Shown here one piece after another: positions 33,379 through 41,125 of a stretch of 64,000 nt of DNA. The notes under the pieces were generated by a model that was not told where the DNA came from, searched no databases, and was given only the letters and a program-made list of their open reading frames with translations. The stretch spans positions 62,001 to 126,000 of the forward strand of contig CAZRHH010000001.1 of NCBI GenBank assembly GCA_964599885.1. The letters are read 5' to 3'. Made by a program: the position numbers and the translations under genes. Source of the stretch: CAZRHH01 sp964599885 (lineage in GTDB: Bacteria > Chloroflexota > Dehalococcoidia > DSTF01 > JACRBR01). The first letter of the stretch is position 1, and each line of letters starts with the position of its first letter.

Positions 33379-33873
33379 TTACCCGCCGCAATCGATTGGT
33401 TCGGCCGAGTAGCCGCCTACGATGACCGACGGGAGCAATGCGAGAAGCTTCGGTGGCCTGAACATCTCCTCGCTTGCCACCAGCGCATCGAGCGTCCACC
33501 AGCGGGCTTCGAGGAGAGCCTCGCGCTCGTCGTCCATCCAGTTCACGCTGCTCACTTCGAAGTTCGCGCAGCGCACGACGTAAAACCGCTGGCTCTGGGC
33601 GTAGCGAATGTTCTCCAACGTGAACTCGTACCGATTCACCCAGACGCAGGGCCCGATCTCTGCGCGGAGTCCGGTCTCCTCCCATAGCTCGCGGTGCGCG
33701 CCCGCTTCGTAGGTCTCGCCTTCTTCCAGCCCGCCGCCGGGCGTGATCCAAATCGAGCGTCCGAACACCCGGGAATCCGCACGAAATAGCAAGATCCGGT
33801 CGCTGTCGTCGAGCAGCACAATGCGGGCGGCGAGGCGGATGATCGGCGGCTCTGCGGGGTGTTCCGTCTCCAT
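33379..33873 (-). CDS. Nudix hydrolase
   Basis: The 164-residue product has the Nudix box starting GGGLEEGETYEAGAHRELWE and ending ETG, with the metal-binding Glu set complete (G-x5-E-x7-REUxEExGU). Members hydrolyse nucleoside diphosphates linked to another group. The substrate cannot be read from sequence. The ATG at 33873 has no SD and a TACGAT box lies exactly 6 nt upstream. Confidence 0.88.
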   Translation of the reverse strand: METEHPAEPPIIRLAARIVLLDDSDRILLFRADSRVFGRSIWITPGGGLEEGETYEAGAHRELWEETGLRAEIGPCVWVNRYEFTLENIRYAQSQRFYVVRCANFEVSSVNWMDDEREALLEARWWTLDALVASEEMFRPPKLLALLPSVIVGGYSAEPIDCGG

Positions 33874-33879
33874 CGGCGC

Positions 33880-33885
33880 ATCGTA
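33880..33885 (-). promoter_or_regulatory. -10 box placed for leaderless Nudix transcript
   Basis: TACGAT (minus strand, 4 of 6) is followed by 6 nt and the ATG. No -35 consensus is seen. Confidence 0.35.
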
Positions 33886-34027
33886 CCGCGGGCATCGTGT
33901 GGTCGCGCTTGGGGCTGATTCTGTCTACCATGAAGTCGCCGCAAACGGCGGCACGCAGGCCACCCTTGACCCGCCGCTCGACCGATTGGCGCCCGCTGTG
34001 GCGCGTTGCGAATCCGCGGAGGCTTGA

Positions 34028-34969
34028 TTGGGCGCACGGAAGAAAGTCACGATCATCGGCGGCGGGATGACGGGCGGCGCGATTGCGCAGCGACTCGTTG
34101 AAAAGGGGATCGCCGACGTCGTCATCCAGGATGATCCGCAGTTCGCGCAGACGCTTCACCATGGCAAGGCGCTCGACATGGCGCAGTCTGCGTCGTGGCT
34201 CGGTTTCGAGACGCGAATTAGCGCGACCGACGGCTGGGATGAGACGGCGAACTCGGACGTCATCGTCTGCACAGCGGGCGCACCTCGCAAACCGGGCATG
34301 ACGCGCGAAGACCTGCTGAACGGCAACGCCGACATCGTCCGGTCGAAGATCAGGGACGCCGCGAAAGCCTCCCCGAAGGCAGCGATCATCATGTTCGCCA
34401 ACCCGATGGACGCGATGTGCCACGTTGCGCTCGAGGCGTCGGGCTTCCCGCGGGAACGGATCATCGGGCAGGGCGGCGCGCTGGACACGGCACGCTTCCG
34501 GGCCTTCCTGCAGATGGGCACCGGCGTTTCGATAAGAGATGTCCACGCCTACGTACTCGGGGGGCACACCGACACGACGATGGTGCCGATCACGTCGCAG
34601 GCGCGCGTTGGTGGACTGCCCCTCTCATCGTTCCTCTCGCAGGACGAGATTGACGCGATCGTCGCGCGGACAATGCGCGGTGGCGCGGAGATCGGTGAGC
34701 TAATGAAGGTTTCGAGTGCGTATTACGCGCCATCGGCCGCGACTGCGGAGATGGTAGAAGCGATCCTGTTGGATCAAGATCGGCTGATTCCGTCGGCGAT
34801 TCTCTGCAAGGGCGAATACGGCATCAAGGACATCGTTTGCGGCGTCGTGTGCCAGCTGGGCGAGGGCGGCATCAAGAAGACCTACGAGATGCCGGTAAGC
34901 GACGACGAACTGGCGAAGATCCGCATCGCCGCGGACGCCACGAGAGACCTGATCGCGCTGCTGAAGTAA
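34028..34969 (+). CDS. mdh: Malate dehydrogenase (LDH-like type)
   Basis: The 313-residue NAD-dependent enzyme oxidises malate to oxaloacetate in the TCA cycle. The NAD motif is IIGGGMTGGAIAQ, and catalytic elements include ALDTARFRAF (Asp/Arg) and VLGGHTDTTMVPIT (catalytic His). The start is TTG at 34028 with GGAGG 6 nt upstream. The fumarase alpha gene follows 22 nt later, so consecutive TCA steps are together. Confidence 0.93.
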   Translation: MGARKKVTIIGGGMTGGAIAQRLVEKGIADVVIQDDPQFAQTLHHGKALDMAQSASWLGFETRISATDGWDETANSDVIVCTAGAPRKPGMTREDLLNGNADIVRSKIRDAAKASPKAAIIMFANPMDAMCHVALEASGFPRERIIGQGGALDTARFRAFLQMGTGVSIRDVHAYVLGGHTDTTMVPITSQARVGGLPLSSFLSQDEIDAIVARTMRGGAEIGELMKVSSAYYAPSAATAEMVEAILLDQDRLIPSAILCKGEYGIKDIVCGVVCQLGEGGIKKTYEMPVSDDELAKIRIAADATRDLIALLK

Positions 34970-34991
34970 CGCCAACACAAGGGACAACGAC

Positions 34992-35861
34992 ATGACCACG
35001 GATACGGGGACACGCGTCCGCGACATCAACGCCGACGACATCACGGCGACGATCGCCGAGTTGTGCCAGACGGCGGCGCACGACCTTCCTGCCGATGTCG
35101 TCGCCGGACTGAAGAAGGCGGAAGCGAGCGAGAAGTCGCCGCTCGGCAAGCAGGTGCTGATCGAGATTCTCGAGAACGTGGACATCGCCAAGCGCGACAT
35201 GCTGCCGCTGTGCCAGGACACGGGCACGACGGTCGTGATGGTCGAACTTGGTCAGGACGTGCACATCGTCGGTGGCGCGCTGCAGGACGCGATTAACAAG
35301 GGCGTCTCGAAGGGATATACCGAAGGCTATCTGCGCGCGTCGATGGTGACGCATCCGTTCTCGTCGCGCATCAACACGAAGGACAACACGCCGGCGGTGA
35401 TTCACACGGAGATCGTGCCGGGCGACAAGCTGCACTTCATCGTCCTGCCGAAGGGCGGCGGTTGCGAGAATATGAGCAAGATGCAGATCATGCTGCCGTC
35501 GCGCGGCAAGGACGGCATCACCGAGTTCGTGCTGCAGACGATCGAGGAGTCGGGCGGTAACCCGTGCCCGCCGCTCGTCGTGGGTGTCGGGGTCGGCGGT
35601 TCGGCTGAATACTGCATGTATCTCGCGAAGAAGGCGATTACGCGTCCCGTCGGCGCGGCGAGCGACGATCCGGAGACGGCTGAATTCGAGGGCGAGTTAC
35701 TGACCAAGGTCAACGCGCTCGGCGTCGGCCCGCAAGCCGTCGGCGGATCGAACACGGCACTGGCCGTGAACATCGAGACGTATCCGACGCACATCACGTC
35801 GTTGCCGGTCGCGGTGAACTTGCAATGCCACAGCGCCCGCTCGAAGCACGCGACGCTGTAG
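34992..35861 (+). CDS. Class I fumarate hydratase, alpha subunit
   Basis: The 289-residue product is the Fe-S half of a two-subunit fumarase or L(+)-tartrate dehydratase. Cluster cysteines are Cys74 (LCQDTGT), Cys158 (KGGGCENMSKM) and Cys279 (CHSARS). It needs the beta subunit, which is encoded separately at 36780-37400. The context with mdh favours fumarase. The C-terminal 36 bases overlap the acetyltransferase frame. Confidence 0.9.
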   Translation: MTTDTGTRVRDINADDITATIAELCQTAAHDLPADVVAGLKKAEASEKSPLGKQVLIEILENVDIAKRDMLPLCQDTGTTVVMVELGQDVHIVGGALQDAINKGVSKGYTEGYLRASMVTHPFSSRINTKDNTPAVIHTEIVPGDKLHFIVLPKGGGCENMSKMQIMLPSRGKDGITEFVLQTIEESGGNPCPPLVVGVGVGGSAEYCMYLAKKAITRPVGAASDDPETAEFEGELLTKVNALGVGPQAVGGSNTALAVNIETYPTHITSLPVAVNLQCHSARSKHATL

Positions 35862-36370
35862 GGGCGCGCGCCAAGCAGCCTGGCGCACAGCTGCGTGCGC
35901 GGCTGCATGTCCGCGCGGCGACGGAGGCTGATGTGCCAGCCATCGTGGCAATCATCAACGCGGCGTACAGGGAGCGCGACTGGGAGCTGTTTCGGGCGCT
36001 GCGCACCTCGGAGGAGTCGTATCCGAGTGAGATGGCGCGGCGTGACTTTGAGGGCGTGGTGGCCGAACTAGATGGCCGGATCGTCGGGCATCTCGGCCTC
36101 GACCTGAGCGGCGACCGCGCGGAGCTTGGGCTGCTGGCGACGGCCGTCGACGCGCAGGGCGCCGGGATCGGCACTGTGCTCATCGAGCACGCCGAAGCAC
36201 GCGCACACGAGGCAGGACATGCGCAGATGCGGCTTGACTGCGTTCGTGATACAGGGCTGCCGCCGTACTACGCGTCGCTGGGATATACGATCGAGCGCGA
36301 AGAGTACGGACAACCGTGGAACGCGCTGCGGGCGTTTACGCTCGTCTACATGAAGAAGGATCTGCTGTGA
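35825..36370 (+). CDS. GNAT-family N-acetyltransferase
   Basis: The 181-residue product has the GNAT fold from about residue 26: LHVRAATEADVPAIVAIIN, then GLLATAVDAQGAGIGTVLIE, where the Q-x-x-G-x-G acetyl-CoA loop lies (QGAGIG). The C-terminal PPYYASLGYTIEREEYG is also typical. The acceptor is unknown. The only in-frame start is the ATG inside the fumarase alpha gene, so the N-terminal 25 residues are uncertain. It overlaps the cupin start (GTGA). Confidence 0.8.
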   Translation: MPQRPLEARDAVGARAKQPGAQLRARLHVRAATEADVPAIVAIINAAYRERDWELFRALRTSEESYPSEMARRDFEGVVAELDGRIVGHLGLDLSGDRAELGLLATAVDAQGAGIGTVLIEHAEARAHEAGHAQMRLDCVRDTGLPPYYASLGYTIEREEYGQPWNALRAFTLVYMKKDLL

Positions 36371-36758
36371 CCGCCGACGTACGCGTCGTCCGGCGGGCGG
36401 AACGCGATGCGGGGACGGCGCAGACGCCCGGGATGGTGCGGCTTGCCGGCGTAGCGGCGTCGACGTGCGGGGCGAGGGGCGTCTGGATGGGCGAAATCAC
36501 GAACGCGCCCGGGTTTCGTTCCGGCGTCCATCATCATGGCGACGTAGAGAGTGCGATCTACGTGCTCAGCGGGTCGATGCGGGTGCGCTGGGGCGACGGT
36601 ATGGCGCAGGAAGCTGACGCGGAGGCGGGTGACTTCATCTACGTGCCGGCGAACGTCCACATCAGGAGATCAATCTTTCGGAGCGAGAGACGGTGGTCGC
36701 GATCGTGGCGCGCGGCGGGGACAACATCGTAGTCAACGTGAAGAATGCTGGCGCGTAG
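36367..36758 (+). pseudogene. Cupin-domain protein with a single-base frame break
   Basis: The frame from GTG 36367 encodes a small cupin (SGVHHHGDVESAIYVLSGSM, metal-binding His). After DFIYVPANV it changes into meaningless sequence ending at 36732. One frame over, from 36660, it reads HQEINLSERETVVAIVARGG and then DNIVVNVKNAGA before a stop at 36756-36758, the expected cupin end. A missing base near 36657-36659 (CCC becoming CC) would explain it. It may be a real pseudogene, a programmed shift or an assembly error. It sits between the two fumarase subunit genes. Confidence 0.8.
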
Positions 36759-36779
36759 AACACGCCGCAGGAGGAATCG

Positions 36780-37400
36780 ATGGGTATCGTGAAAGAGAAC
36801 GGCGAGATCAAAGCGACGCCGCCGTTTACGGACGAGGACGTCGCGCAACTGCGCGCGGGCGACCATGTGAAGTTCTACGGCACGATCTACACGGCGCGCG
36901 ACGCCGCGCACAGGCGCATGATCGCCGGTCTCGGCGACGGCACACCGCTGCCGATGGATATCACCGGCCAGGTGATCTACTACGTCGGTCCATCTCCGGC
37001 GCGGCCGGGACGCGTGATCGGCTCGGCCGGTCCGACGACCTCGATGCGGCTCGATCCGTTCACGCCGCCGCTGTTGGAGCAGGGGCTGAAGGTGATCATC
37101 GGCAAGGGCGGGCGCGGCACGCTCGTCAAGCAGGCGCTACAGCGGCACAAGGCGGTGTACTTGCTGGCGATCGGCGGCGCGGGCGCGCTGCTGTCCAAAA
37201 CGATCAAGAAGCTCGACGTGATCGCGTATGAAGATCTGGGCACCGAGTCGGTGAAGAAGCTTGAAGTCGAAGGGTTTCCGGCGATCGTCTGCTGCGACAT
37301 GTACGGTGGCGATTTGCTGCTCCAGGGTAAAGAGCAGTATCGCGATCAAGCGGCGCTCGGCTCGTACGAATCCGTGCCGCCGGCCGAGAAGGCCGGTTGA
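36780..37400 (+). CDS. Class I fumarate hydratase, beta subunit
   Basis: The 206-residue partner of the alpha subunit (34992-35861) contains VIYYVGPSPARPGRVIGSAG, MRLDPFTPP, IIGKGGRG and YLLAIGGAGALLS, all hallmarks of the fumarase beta/C-terminal domain that binds substrate. The ATG has AGGAGG 5 nt upstream. Its separation from the alpha gene by two unrelated reading frames is unusual. Confidence 0.92.
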   Translation: MGIVKENGEIKATPPFTDEDVAQLRAGDHVKFYGTIYTARDAAHRRMIAGLGDGTPLPMDITGQVIYYVGPSPARPGRVIGSAGPTTSMRLDPFTPPLLEQGLKVIIGKGGRGTLVKQALQRHKAVYLLAIGGAGALLSKTIKKLDVIAYEDLGTESVKKLEVEGFPAIVCCDMYGGDLLLQGKEQYRDQAALGSYESVPPAEKAG

Positions 37401-37931
37401 ATGAGCGCTGATCTGCTGAAGTATCTGAGCAGCGAATTTCGTGCGATGCATCGGCTATATGATGGCGTCACTGCCGATCTCACGGACGAGCAGGCGAACA
37501 GCGTGCCGGCCGGCGGGCATCAGAGCATCGCCTTTTGTCTGTGGCACTACGTGCGCACGGAAGACAACGTGATTCAGTTCGTCATCCAGCGGAAGCCGAC
37601 CGTGTGGCTGGAGGGTGGCTGGCCGGAGAAGTTCGGTCTTGACTCGAAGTCGCAGGGTACCGGATTCAGCGACGACGACGCGCGCAACTTCCGCATCGAA
37701 GGCTTCGCTGACTTTCGCCGGTACATGGCGGACGTGTTCGCGAGCACCGAAGCGTTCGTCAAGACCGTGGCATTGGAAGACGTATCGCGCGTCATTACCG
37801 TGAAACCGCTGGGCGAGATGACGGTGCTCCAGTGCCTGTCGGGGATGGGGATGACGCACGGCTATCGTCACCTCGGTGAGGTTGAGTTCGCCAAGGGACT
37901 CGTCGCGCCGAAGGGAGGGGCGACAATTTAG
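37401..37931 (+). CDS. DinB-like protein A
   Basis: The 176-residue four-helix protein is related to the one at 60423-60986. It shares the order SIAFCLWHYVRTEDNVIQFV, a WLEGGWPEKFGLD loop and a final MTHGYRHLGEVEFAKGLV, with His at positions suited for a metal site. Function is unknown; DinB-like proteins often use thiols or bind metals. It starts directly after fumB. Confidence 0.78.
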   Translation: MSADLLKYLSSEFRAMHRLYDGVTADLTDEQANSVPAGGHQSIAFCLWHYVRTEDNVIQFVIQRKPTVWLEGGWPEKFGLDSKSQGTGFSDDDARNFRIEGFADFRRYMADVFASTEAFVKTVALEDVSRVITVKPLGEMTVLQCLSGMGMTHGYRHLGEVEFAKGLVAPKGGATI

Positions 37932-38022
37932 CCTCAAGCGGGCGCGTTTTGGCGCCAGCATTCCGATGCGTGGCCGAGATTGAACTAGGGAAGGTACCCA
38001 GTTCAGCCTTGAAGGGGTCACA

Positions 38023-38121
38023 ATGGAAATCGCACTCGCCGTCGTCATGCCGATCGCCGTTACGGGGTTGGTTCTCGCTCTGGTATTCGTGCGCATCCAG
38101 AAGCGTCAGAAGACCGACTAG
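38023..38121 (+). CDS. 32-residue single-span membrane peptide
   Basis: MEIALAVVMPIAVTGLVLAL, then VFVRIQKRQKTD. One membrane helix spans almost the whole peptide and the end is positively charged. GAAGGGG lies about 5 nt before the ATG. It stands alone in a 252-nt gap between a DinB-like gene and the CoA transferases. Small membrane peptides of this kind may regulate or stabilise larger complexes. The function is unknown. Confidence 0.5.
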   Translation: MEIALAVVMPIAVTGLVLALVFVRIQKRQKTD

Positions 38122-38183
38122 CCGCGCGATTTCAATGAGGTGACCCGCACGGCGATGCCGCTTTTGCGCCCGCTTATTCGCCG

Positions 38184-39422
38184 TTAGCGCGGCGCCGGTG
38201 GTTCGTCGCGGATCACGCGCTCGTCGCGAAGGTCACGCATCGCGTCTTCGCCGACCCCGAGCAGATCGCGCAACACCTCGACGTTGTGCTGTCCGAAGAG
38301 CGGGGCGGGGCGCTCGATCGGAGTTGCCGTACGCGAGAGCGTAAACGCTGCGCGACTGTGCGGCGTCTGGCCCGCTTCAGGGTGTTGCGTGGCCTGAATC
38401 CAACCCCGGTGACGCAGCTGCGGGTCGTCGAACAGTTCTGCTACGGTCTGGACCGCGCCGGCGGGGACGCCTGCGCGTTGGAGTGCCTCCGCGGCTTCAG
38501 ACGGCGTGCGCTCGCGCGTCCATGCGGACACCACCGCATCGAGTTCCGTCCGCCTGTGTACGCGTGAGACGACGTCCGCGTAACCGGGTTCTCGAGCAAG
38601 ATCTAGACGCTGCATTGTTATGCAGAGGGCGCGCCATTGGACGTCATCCTCGCAGGCAATGGAGAGCCAGCGATCTTGCCCCGCGCAACGGTAGACGCCG
38701 TGAGGCGCCATCGATGGATGCGCGTTGCCAGTACGTTGCACGACGCGTCCGTTCATCGTGTAGTCGAGCAGCGCATCGGCCACGAGCTGAAGTTCGCCCT
38801 CCAGCATCGAGAGTTCGACATGCTGGCCTTCGCCCGTGCGATCGCGGTGCCGAAGGGCGGCGATGGTCGCCGTCGCGGCGAGCGTGGCGGCGTTGTAGTC
38901 GCAGTAGTAGTTGGCGGCGTTCATGGGGCCGCGATCGGGGTAACCGGTGAGGTGCGCCAGTCCGCTCATCGCATCGATGCCCGGGCCGTACGAGACACGG
39001 TCACGCAGCGGACCCGTGAGGCCGAATGCGGGCATCGATACGAGGAGGATGTCGGGCTTTGCGTCACGGAGATCCTCGTACGATAGCCGTAGCGAGGGCA
39101 GCACGCGGGGCGACATATTCTCGATGACGATGTCGCTTGTGGCGACGAGCTTGAGCAAGACGTCGCGCCCGGCGGACTTCTGAAGGTCGAGTGTGATCGC
39201 GCGTTTGCTGCGATGGAGGTCGTTGTACCCGACGAGGCGGTTGTACGGATGGTCGGGCGCGCCATCAATCGGCGGCGCCACATCGAGATGCGCGACGGGG
39301 CGGGCGAATGGAGGTTCGACGCGGATCACGTCAGCGCCGAGATCGCCGAGGAGGTGCGCGGCTACCGGCCCGGCGACGGCGACGGTGAGGTCGATGACGC
39401 GCGCGCCTTCAAGCGGCTTCAT
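38184..39422 (-). CDS. CaiB/BaiF-type (family III) CoA transferase 1
   Basis: The 412-residue product contains MKPLEGARVIDLTVAVAGPV, then LGDLGADVIRVEPP at the N-terminus, and the family's conserved Asp in the CDYNAATLAA region. It also has NRLVGYNDLHRSKRAITLDL and PMNAANYYCDY. It moves CoA between carboxylic acids. The ATG at 39422 overlaps the stop of the second CoA transferase by 4 nt, so the two are translationally coupled and may form a heterodimer. Confidence 0.88.
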   Translation of the reverse strand: MKPLEGARVIDLTVAVAGPVAAHLLGDLGADVIRVEPPFARPVAHLDVAPPIDGAPDHPYNRLVGYNDLHRSKRAITLDLQKSAGRDVLLKLVATSDIVIENMSPRVLPSLRLSYEDLRDAKPDILLVSMPAFGLTGPLRDRVSYGPGIDAMSGLAHLTGYPDRGPMNAANYYCDYNAATLAATATIAALRHRDRTGEGQHVELSMLEGELQLVADALLDYTMNGRVVQRTGNAHPSMAPHGVYRCAGQDRWLSIACEDDVQWRALCITMQRLDLAREPGYADVVSRVHRRTELDAVVSAWTRERTPSEAAEALQRAGVPAGAVQTVAELFDDPQLRHRGWIQATQHPEAGQTPHSRAAFTLSRTATPIERPAPLFGQHNVEVLRDLLGVGEDAMRDLRDERVIRDEPPAPR

Positions 39423-40636
39423 ACGATACCGGCGGCGACAAGAACGGCAAGAGCGCGTGGCTTCAGCCCTAGTTCGGTGCAGAACACATCGACGTTGTGT
39501 TCGCCGAGCAGCGGCGCACGCGCGGTACGCCACGGTGTAGCGGGCATCACAACCGGAGCGCCGGGCTGGACCACTGTACCGGCCCCAGGATGTTCCACGT
39601 GAGCGAAGAACCCCCGCGCGTTGTGTTGTCCGAGCGCGTCGGCGAGCACCTCGCCCGGATCGAGCACTTCAGTCATCGGGATGCGTAGTTCCTGGGCTTC
39701 GCTGACGGCTTGGCTTCGGGTTCGGGTGGCGAGCCAGGCGTCCATGTGCGCGTCGATTTCTTCGGCGTGGCCGAGCGGTTCCGCCTGAACGTCGGGCGCG
39801 TCGAGCCGCGGATCCTGCATGAGTACGGCAATGAGATCGTGAAAGCGGTTGTGACAATGCACATGGACATAGCCATCAGCGCATGAACGCACGGTCGACG
39901 GATAGAGGCGGTTTGGCGCGAAGCCTGCAGGGCGCGCTCCATTGCGCACCTGTGGCCGGCGCATCATGGACTCGCGCTGCAGGGCGCCGGCGAGCAAGAA
40001 GCCGGCCGCTTCGCTGCGTGCGACGTCGACGCGCTGGCCAGCGCTCCTGGCATCACCGTCCGCTTCACGAGCACGGAGGGCGGCTAACGTTCCAAGCGCG
40101 GCATGTGCGCCCGCCTGGAATTGCGCCTGGGAGCCGTACGGCTTGACCGGTTCGCGGTCGGGATCGCCATTCAGCGAAAGGTAGCCACTAAGCGCCAGGT
40201 CGACGATCTCGGTGCTGCGCCAGGCGGCGCGCGGTCCGTCGAGCCCAAACGGCGTGATCGTGGTGACGACCAGTGTTTCGTGGATAGCTTCGATCGCGTG
40301 CAGGTTGAATCGAGGATCTCTCAGCTCGTGCTCGTCGACGATGAGGATGTCTGCGTGTGCGAGGAGACGTTGGAGCAGCACCGCGCCTGTCGCCGTTGCC
40401 AGGTCCAACGTGATGCTGCGCTTGCCGGCGGCCAGATGAAGGTGTGGCGCGGAGGTCTCGGCGTTCGGAATGTCGCCGAGAAACGGGCCGGCGCGCCGGA
40501 GGGAATCACCGATACGCGGGCGTTCGACCTTCAACACGTCGGCGCCGAGGCAAGCAAGCAGCTTCGTGCAGTATCCGCCGGCGACGCCGTCCGACACGTC
40601 TATGACACGCAGGACTTCGAGCGCACCCGCCAACAC
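39419..40636 (-). CDS. CaiB/BaiF-type (family III) CoA transferase 2
   Basis: The 405-residue product is more divergent: VLRVIDVSDGVAGGYCTKLL, then GADVLKVERPRIGDSLRRAG. The conserved catalytic Asp position of the family is not obvious by eye, so it could be the non-catalytic half of a heteromer. The start is GTG at 40636 or TTG at 40633, next to GGGAGG. It lies upstream of and overlaps transferase 1. Confidence 0.82.
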   Translation of the reverse strand: MLAGALEVLRVIDVSDGVAGGYCTKLLACLGADVLKVERPRIGDSLRRAGPFLGDIPNAETSAPHLHLAAGKRSITLDLATATGAVLLQRLLAHADILIVDEHELRDPRFNLHAIEAIHETLVVTTITPFGLDGPRAAWRSTEIVDLALSGYLSLNGDPDREPVKPYGSQAQFQAGAHAALGTLAALRAREADGDARSAGQRVDVARSEAAGFLLAGALQRESMMRRPQVRNGARPAGFAPNRLYPSTVRSCADGYVHVHCHNRFHDLIAVLMQDPRLDAPDVQAEPLGHAEEIDAHMDAWLATRTRSQAVSEAQELRIPMTEVLDPGEVLADALGQHNARGFFAHVEHPGAGTVVQPGAPVVMPATPWRTARAPLLGEHNVDVFCTELGLKPRALAVLVAAGIV

Positions 40637-40728
40637 ACCCTCCCGAGGCTAGGGCCTCGTTCTACCACGGCGCGGTGCGATCGCGATATCACCGCACGGC
40701 TCGTCGGGAGAAGAGAGGGTGTGCTGGG

Positions 40729-41034
40729 TCAGTTGTCCGCGGCTGCATTCCGCTGCTCGCGGGTGGCGAGCTTCTCGGCGAATTGCATGCCGTAGTAGCA
40801 GGGAACCGCGAGCAAGACGATGGGTATGCCGACCAGGATGCCCTTCACGCCAACCAGCATGATGAAGAGCCCGAAGGACACGCACAGGCCCATGCCCAGC
40901 ACCGCGACGATACGGATGATGGCGATGTAGGACGACACCTGTGGCTGGGGCTCTGGGAGCTCCGGCAGATAGTCGAACTCTTCGTTGTCATCAGCCTCAG
41001 AAAGGGCGTTTTCGGCTTCAGCAGGTCGTTCCAC
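40729..41034 (-). CDS. Small membrane protein with two helices
   Basis: The 101-residue product has an acidic N-terminus (ENALSEADDNEEFDYLPELP), then two hydrophobic helices, at about 36-58 and 62-82, and a basic end. Start GTG at 41034 is chosen because TAGAAT lies exactly 6 nt upstream; an in-frame GTG at 41040 overlaps the promoter. No family recognised. It is divergent from the GAF-GGDEF gene. Confidence 0.6.
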   Translation of the reverse strand: MERPAEAENALSEADDNEEFDYLPELPEPQPQVSSYIAIIRIVAVLGMGLCVSFGLFIMLVGVKGILVGIPIVLLAVPCYYGMQFAEKLATREQRNAAADN

Positions 41035-41040
41035 GGCCAC

Positions 41041-41046
41041 ATTCTA
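41041..41046 (-). promoter_or_regulatory. -10 box placed for leaderless small-membrane-protein transcript
   Basis: TAGAAT (minus strand, 5 of 6) is followed by exactly 6 nt and the GTG at 41034. Confidence 0.45.
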
Positions 41047-41125
41047 CCCAGTCACAGCGCTCGCGCCCATAAGACCGGCCATCGGGGGTGCCGATACTTC
41101 GAGCAGCGAACGCCACGATCGGGAG

